Positions 40,315-44,453 of a stretch of DNA of 44,453 nucleotides are shown here, piece after piece. How positions within the stretch are numbered: position 1 is the first letter of the stretch; each line of letters begins with the position of its first letter. The position numbers and the translations under genes are program-made. Source of the DNA: JACPLA01 sp035291905 (lineage in GTDB: Bacteria; Bacteroidota; Ignavibacteria; UBA10030); assembly GCA_035291905.1 (NCBI GenBank), contig DATDRF010000164.1:1-44453 (forward strand), given 5' to 3'. Under the pieces are notes generated by a model, which was not told where the DNA came from, searched no databases, and saw only the letters and a program-made list of their open reading frames with translations.

Positions 40315-41142
40315 TCAAGATTCCTCGCCTGAATAGAAGTTCAAATCGGGGATGTCGCCAAGTGCTCCGTGGAAGTACGAAAAACGAAGGAATTCCGACA
40401 GGCCGGCCTCTTGCTCCTCCCCAAGATTATAGGAGAAGGAAGAAAGATAAGAGAGGCATCTCTCTTCAGGAAGTGACAAGACAGACGCACCGCGCCGGGC
40501 GATGGAGGGAAGATTCTTCACGCCGCGTTCTTTCGCAGCAAGCAGCTCCTTTGATTCCGAATCGTTCCACCCTCCTCCGCGCACAACCCAGAACCCGTGG
40601 ACATAGGGAAGGCCCGTGAGGTCGTTCCACTCTTCAACCAGGTCGAGCCAGAAGACATCCCCTTGTCCGGCGGGAGGCGGGGTAAGATTCGTAACAAGCG
40701 CGGCGTCTGCTTTCTTCAGCATCGACTCAAGATTCGGCATCATCGGGAGAAATTGGATAGCCCGGGCATGTTCCGAGAGGTTGGTGAATTTTTCGAGCAG
40801 GAGGATCTTTGCCAGGATGATTTCCGACGTCACTCGAACGTCAACCGCAAGGCGGGAGATGTCCTTTATCCCTTCCTTGACGAACAGCTGGATGGTTCCC
40901 GTCGGCTGCGAGGATGAGACAGAAATCCCGGGCACAATCTCATAGTCGCCGCCGTGGCGGGCATAGTCGATAGGGGATAAAAAAGCGCCCCGAAGGTTTT
41001 CGGGGCGGTCACTGAAGGCAACAGCGAGGGATCCGGAAAAATCAGCAGAAAGACCAAACTGCGACTCCGGGGCGTCCAGGCCTTCAAGCAAGGGCTTGAG
41101 AAAAAGAGCCTCGGTAACGCCCAGCCGCAGTCTTTCTTTCAT
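40315..41142 (-). CDS. MqnA/MqnD-family protein (divergent chorismate dehydratase-like)
   Basis: A 275-residue periplasmic-binding-protein-like fold of the menaquinone futalosine pathway family. DRPENLRGAFLSPIDYARHGG, IVPGISVSSSQPTGTIQLF, ISRLAVDVRVTSEIILAKILLLEKF and EWNDLTGLPYVHGFWV match the MqnA pattern (SPIEYAR, LPGLCISS, VALD-x-SRTS, LTGLPFV). The N-terminus reads LGVTEALFLKPLLEGL in place of the usual V-Y-LN-x-PL segment that lines the active site, so it may be a diverged paralogue rather than a working chorismate dehydratase. Its start overlaps the rplS stop (ATGA), tying it to the ribosomal operon. No other mqn gene is present here. Confidence 0.75.
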   Translation of the reverse strand: MKERLRLGVTEALFLKPLLEGLDAPESQFGLSADFSGSLAVAFSDRPENLRGAFLSPIDYARHGGDYEIVPGISVSSSQPTGTIQLFVKEGIKDISRLAVDVRVTSEIILAKILLLEKFTNLSEHARAIQFLPMMPNLESMLKKADAALVTNLTPPPAGQGDVFWLDLVEEWNDLTGLPYVHGFWVVRGGGWNDSESKELLAAKERGVKNLPSIARRGASVLSLPEERCLSYLSSFSYNLGEEQEAGLSEFLRFSYFHGALGDIPDLNFYSGEES

Positions 41143-41480
41143 GCAGTGGTCTTTTGCGTAACAGCTTTCGCAGCAAGCTCACGAAGATAATAAAGCTTTG
41201 CGCGGCGAACGCGGCCTTCCTTCATTCTCTCGATCTTCGCGATACGGGGGGAATGGAGAGGAAAGATCCTCTCAACGCCGACGCCGTCGGAGATCTTGCG
41301 GACCGTAAACGTCATGTTGATCCCCGCGCCGCGGCGACTTATGACCACGCCCTGGAACTGCTGAATGCGTTCCTTGTCTCCCTCCACCACGCGTACGTGT
41401 ACGTTGACCGTATCGCCGGGCTTGAACTCCGGAATGTCTTTTCTTAATTGTGTCGCCTCAACCAACTTGACCTTGTCCAT
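41139..41480 (-). CDS. rplS: Ribosomal protein L19
   Basis: A 113-residue large-subunit protein at the interface with the small subunit. FKPGDTVNVHVRVVEGDKERIQQFQGVVI and FPLHSPRIAKIERMKEGRVRRAKLYYLR are the family core. I chose ATG 41480, with GGAG eight bases before it, over TTG 41486. It follows trmD by 13 bases in the standard rpsP-rimM-trmD-rplS order. Confidence 0.97.
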   Translation of the reverse strand: MDKVKLVEATQLRKDIPEFKPGDTVNVHVRVVEGDKERIQQFQGVVISRRGAGINMTFTVRKISDGVGVERIFPLHSPRIAKIERMKEGRVRRAKLYYLRELAAKAVTQKTTA

Positions 41481-41493
41481 GGACAATTCTCCA

Positions 41494-42192
41494 CTATGAA
41501 TGAAATTCTTTGTCTTGCGGTGTCATCATGTCGACGCGGCGCGTCTCCGTGCGCTTCCGGCGCTGTTCGTCGCGCCATTCCTGTATCTTCTGGTGATCTC
41601 CCGAAAGAAGGGCCTCGGGCACTTTCATTCCTCTGAATTCCGCGGGCTTTGTGTACTCGGGATATCCGAGAAGTCCGTCCTGAAACGAGTCGCTCAGCGC
41701 AGATTCGCTGTCATTCAGGACACCGGGAATGAGCCTGACAACTGCGTCGACGAGGACGGCCGCGGCAAGCTCACCGCCCGTTAAAACATAATCCCCGATC
41801 GATATTTCCCGGGTCACCAGCCCTTCCCTCACACGCTCATCGACGCCCTTGTAGTGACCGCAGATGACCAGAAGATTCTCCCTGAGAGAGAGGGTGTTCG
41901 CCGTTTTCTGGTCGAGCCTCGGTCCATCCGGCGTCATGAGCACAATTTCGTCATACGTCCGATCACGACGGAGAGTGTCGACACACTCAAAGATCGGTTC
42001 GGGTTTAAGCACCATTCCCGCCCCGCCGCCGTACGGAGTATCATCGATCGTACGATGCTTGTCGTGAGTGAAATCGCGCAGGTCATGCACAACAACGGTG
42101 ACCTTCCCTTTTTCCTGCGCCCGGCGGAGAATGCTTTCCTGAAACGGGCTCTCGAGAAGTTTCGGCAAACCTGTGACAATATCGATTCGCAT
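41494..42192 (-). CDS. trmD: tRNA (guanine-37-N1)-methyltransferase
   Basis: A 232-residue SPOUT methyltransferase that makes m1G37 in tRNAs and so prevents frameshifting. PYGGGAGMVLKPEPIF, LMTPDGPRLDQ, ICGHYKGVDERV and the knot segment ISIGDYVLTGGELAA that binds SAM are present; LGYPEYTKPAEFRG is the usual C-terminal motif. ATG 42192 shares one base with the rimM stop (TGATG); an in-frame TTG directly before it is less likely. Confidence 0.97.
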   Translation of the reverse strand: MRIDIVTGLPKLLESPFQESILRRAQEKGKVTVVVHDLRDFTHDKHRTIDDTPYGGGAGMVLKPEPIFECVDTLRRDRTYDEIVLMTPDGPRLDQKTANTLSLRENLLVICGHYKGVDERVREGLVTREISIGDYVLTGGELAAAVLVDAVVRLIPGVLNDSESALSDSFQDGLLGYPEYTKPAEFRGMKVPEALLSGDHQKIQEWRDEQRRKRTETRRVDMMTPQDKEFHS

Positions 42193-42692
42193 CAATCAAC
42201 CAACCCTTCAATCACGTGAATGACGACCTTCCGTCTGCCGACATCCACACTTCGAATAAACTCTTTTACTCCGGGTATGAGTATCTCTTTTTCCCCGTTC
42301 CTGATCACCCACGTGTCTCCGGCCGGCAGCCGCACCACATCTTTGATTGTCCCGATCTCCGCTCCCGCTTCCGTCACCGCGTTCATCCCGATGAGATCGT
42401 GGATAAAGAACGAATCGCCCGTTCCCCGTTCGGCCTGATCATCAGGAACCAAAACATAGTTTGTTTTCAGCGTATCGGCGGCGGATCGTGTGTTGACCCC
42501 CCCAAGTTTGAGGACTATATGGTCTCTCCCGAGCCGGATCGCCTCGACGGCGTACTCTTTTCCCCCTTTGTCATCCGGGCCCAGCCATACCTTCTCAAGT
42601 TTCTCGAACCTTTGCATCCGATCCGTCAATGGGCGGACCTTCAGTTCTCCCTTGATGCCGATGCTTTTGGTAATTTGCCCGATCGCAATCAT
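42192..42692 (-). CDS. rimM: Ribosome maturation factor RimM
   Basis: A 166-residue protein for late 30S assembly. The N-terminal beta-barrel begins IGQITKSIGIKGELKVRPLTD, and a C-terminal PRC-barrel domain (from about 90) has FFIHDLIGMNAVTEAGAEIGTIKDV and EILIPGVKEFIRSVDVGRRKVVI. It lies 15 bases after khpA and shares one base with trmD. S19 binding is known for the family. Confidence 0.95.
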   Translation of the reverse strand: MIAIGQITKSIGIKGELKVRPLTDRMQRFEKLEKVWLGPDDKGGKEYAVEAIRLGRDHIVLKLGGVNTRSAADTLKTNYVLVPDDQAERGTGDSFFIHDLIGMNAVTEAGAEIGTIKDVVRLPAGDTWVIRNGEKEILIPGVKEFIRSVDVGRRKVVIHVIEGLVD

Positions 42693-42707
42693 GAATCGAA
42701 GCGATCG

Positions 42708-42938
42708 TTAACCGACAATGTCAAGGACGGCCCTCTTCCCCTCTTTCGCTGCAACCGCCCGGAGCAATGTCCGGAGAGCCGATGCGGTGCGTCCATTCTT
42801 TCCGATGATTTTCCCCACGTCACTTTCGATCACCTTCAGCTTAAAGACGAGTTTTTCTTCCTTTTCCTCCACGTCGATGGTCACTGCATCCGGGTGATCC
42901 ACGAGATGTCTCGCAATGAACTCCATGAATTCCTTCAT
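42708..42938 (-). CDS. khpA: KH-domain RNA-binding protein KhpA
   Basis: A 76-residue single KH domain. VGKIIGKNGRTASALRTLL holds the GxxG RNA-binding loop (GKNG). The gene stands at the usual place between rpsP and rimM. A near-perfect ribosome site, AGGAGGTG, precedes the ATG. In other bacteria KhpA pairs with KhpB and binds many small and messenger RNAs. Confidence 0.94.
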   Translation of the reverse strand: MKEFMEFIARHLVDHPDAVTIDVEEKEEKLVFKLKVIESDVGKIIGKNGRTASALRTLLRAVAAKEGKRAVLDIVG

Positions 42939-43059
42939 GGCTCCACCTCCTGTCCTGCATCGGAGGTCCCGTCCTGAGGGGGCCGGAATTAGTATGGTCC
43001 TCCAGGCGTGGCCTCCTCTCCCGGGTGGGATGGAAACTCACCTCTGGGGATAAATCGCT

Positions 43060-43500
43060 TTACGAAGCTGCCGGGGCCTCGGGCGCCGGCGCCGGTTTTG
43101 CCGCCTCCGGGGCTTTGGCCTGCGCAGCTTTCTTCCTCTCTGCACGTCGCGCTTTTCGTTCCGTCTCCCGCTTCGATCGGTCAGCCTGCGCCATTTGCCA
43201 CCGTTCTGTGATACCCTGAGCCTTGGTCTCATCGTCACCCCGTTTCATCAGGGACCAGCGAAGCCAGAGGCCCGAACGACGAAACAGAGTCCGCACCGTG
43301 TCTGTGGGCTGCGCGCCTTTGCGCAACCAATGCAGGATGCGGTCATCCTTGAAGTTCAGTTTCATGGGATTGATATTCGGATCGTAGCTCCCGACTGCTT
43401 CGATGTATCGTCCGTCTCTGGGCGATCGCATGTCTGCCGCAACGACCTTGTAGATCGGGTGCTTCTTCTTCCCGACTCTGCGTAAACGTAGCTTAACCAA
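43060..43500 (-). CDS. rpsP: Ribosomal protein S16 with long C-terminal extension
   Basis: A 146-residue small-subunit protein. The first 80 residues are the S16 core (KLRLRRVGKKKHPIYKVVAADMRSPRDGR, GSYDPNINP, HWLRKGAQPTDTV). From about 85 on there is an extension of charged helix (Arg/Lys/Glu) and then an Ala/Pro/Lys-rich tail, absent in E. coli (82 residues) but common in Bacteroidota-type S16. The 121-base gap to khpA holds several GGAGG words but no gene. Confidence 0.96.
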   Translation of the reverse strand: MVKLRLRRVGKKKHPIYKVVAADMRSPRDGRYIEAVGSYDPNINPMKLNFKDDRILHWLRKGAQPTDTVRTLFRRSGLWLRWSLMKRGDDETKAQGITERWQMAQADRSKRETERKARRAERKKAAQAKAPEAAKPAPAPEAPAAS

Positions 43501-43579
43501 GTGGTACTCCTTTGTTGAAAATGTGAATACTTTACTGTAAGAATTCTAAATTCCGGATTCTAACTCCTCAATTCCAGCT

Positions 43580-44453
43580 TCAATTTGTCGGATATCCCAT
43601 CCCGCGCATCGTCCTTCTGAAATTCCCTTTCGTCAACTTCTTCATCATCTTCTGCATTTCATCGAACTGCTTCAACAGCCGGTTGACCTCCTGCACGTTT
43701 GTCCCGCTTCCGGCAGCTATGCGTTTTCGGCGGCTTCCGTTGATGATCTGCGGCTTCGTCCTCTCCTCTCCCGTCATGGATTGAATGATCGCCTCGATGC
43801 GAACAAGCGCTTTCTCGTCAATCTGCGCTCCGGCCGGAAGCCGGTTCATCCCGGGAATCATCCCGACAACCTGTTCGAGGGGACCCATGGATTTCATTTG
43901 ACGAAGCTGGTCCAGGAAATCCTCGAGTGTGAACTGCGACTTCCTGAGCTTCTCTTCAAGCTTGGCCGCTTTTTCCGTGTCGATCCGCTCCTGGGCCTTC
44001 TCCACGAGCGTCACGATATCTCCCATTCCCAGAATGCGTGATGCGATCCGGTCGGGATGAAACGGCTCAAGAGCGTCGAGCTTCTCCCCGATCCCGATAA
44101 ACTTGATGGGGCGTTGAACCACGGAGCGAATCGAGAGAGCCGCGCCACCCCGGGCGTCGCCGTCCAGTTTCGTGAGCACGACCCCGCTGATGTTCAACCT
44201 GTCGTGAAAAGCTTTTGCCGTGTTGACGGCGTCCTGCCCTGTCATGGAGTCAACGACAAAGAGCACCTCGTGAGGGTTGATCCTCTCTTTGATCGTCTCT
44301 ACCTCCGCCATCATCTCCTCATCCACGTGCATGCGGCCGGCCGTGTCAACGATGACCGTGTCCCGGATATTCTTCCGGGCATACTCGAGTGCATCTTCGG
44401 CTATTTTCACCGCCGATGCAGACCGGTCCGAGTAGACCGGAATATCGATCTGG
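43580..44453 (-). CDS. ffh: Signal recognition particle GTPase Ffh, 5' end cut by window edge
   Basis: The frame is open to the right edge, so the N domain and the first GTPase motifs are missing; about 290 residues remain. DTAGRM (G3), TKLDGDARGGAALS (G4 region), GIGEKLDALEPFHPDRIASRILGMGD and the methionine-rich M domain with GSGTNVQEVNRLLKQF and MMKKLTKG identify Ffh, which targets membrane proteins to FtsY and the Sec translocon with 4.5S RNA. It heads the operon running leftward into rpsP after a 79-base gap with no clear terminator. Confidence 0.96.
   Translation of the reverse strand, partial: QIDIPVYSDRSASAVKIAEDALEYARKNIRDTVIVDTAGRMHVDEEMMAEVETIKERINPHEVLFVVDSMTGQDAVNTAKAFHDRLNISGVVLTKLDGDARGGAALSIRSVVQRPIKFIGIGEKLDALEPFHPDRIASRILGMGDIVTLVEKAQERIDTEKAAKLEEKLRKSQFTLEDFLDQLRQMKSMGPLEQVVGMIPGMNRLPAGAQIDEKALVRIEAIIQSMTGEERTKPQIINGSRRKRIAAGSGTNVQEVNRLLKQFDEMQKMMKKLTKGNFRRTMRGMGYPTN

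Noticed and set aside
1..44453. tRNA, rRNA or transposase genes
   Set aside because: I saw no cloverleaf with the GTTCRA T-loop in an intergenic gap, no rRNA-like stretch and no transposase or integrase motif.

Overview
The window is gene-dense chromosomal DNA with about 37 protein genes in short, mostly overlapping operons, no RNA genes that I could recognise, and no phage or insertion sequence. Base composition is moderately GC-rich. Several traits point to the Bacteroidota/Chlorobiota/Ignavibacteriota (FCB) group: a TonB-dependent receptor with an N-terminal carboxypeptidase-regulatory-like domain followed by DUF4249-like surface lipoproteins, a FadL-type barrel, ribosomal protein S16 with a long Ala/Pro/Lys tail, and a planctomycete-type small cytochrome c domain. 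A clean TTGACA-N17-TATATT promoter argues for a lineage with conventional sigma-70 promoters (Ignavibacteria-like) rather than for classical Bacteroidia. This placement is inference.

Left part, plus strand (1-15150): the end of a VWA protein, a soluble five-PAS hybrid histidine kinase, then a tight operon of a HisA-like barrel with both catalytic Asp positions changed to Glu, a PfkB sugar kinase, dapD, an RmlD-type reductase, a NicO-type metal permease and serS. Two half-transporters forming an asymmetric heterodimeric ABC exporter follow, then fbp (fructose-1,6-bisphosphatase) overlapping a DnaQ-like exonuclease.

Middle (15300-27500): minus-strand thrC, a methyltransferase and a secreted M28 peptidase. 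A plus-strand pair follows, a beta-barrel carrying an N-terminal CXXCH haem motif and a small cytochrome c. Next come a secreted S9 peptidase (plus) and, convergent to it, a minus-strand operon of penicillin-acylase-family hydrolase, class III-type sirtuin and pyruvate kinase. Three secreted amidases or peptidases within 12 kb suggest a peptide-consuming heterotroph.

Envelope block, minus strand (27500-36900): TonB receptor, two tandem paralogous DUF4249-like lipoproteins, a Tyr-rich/Ser-Arg-rich lipoprotein, a FadL-like barrel, a YjbH-like barrel and an amidohydrolase. Right end, minus strand (36864-44453): cysS, recN and the conserved translation operon ffh-rpsP-khpA-rimM-trmD-rplS, extended by a divergent MqnA-like gene.

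The most unusual signals are: intergenic elements built from a 7-base word (consensus CACRRAG) repeated about once per DNA helical turn and inverted, found at two places with different sequence variants, plus simpler heptad tracts elsewhere; the double Asp-to-Glu HisA-like enzyme with a terminator-like hairpin ending 13-22 bases before its start codon; the haem-motif beta-barrel with its cytochrome; and a lipoprotein whose composition resembles Tyr/Arg 'sticker' proteins.
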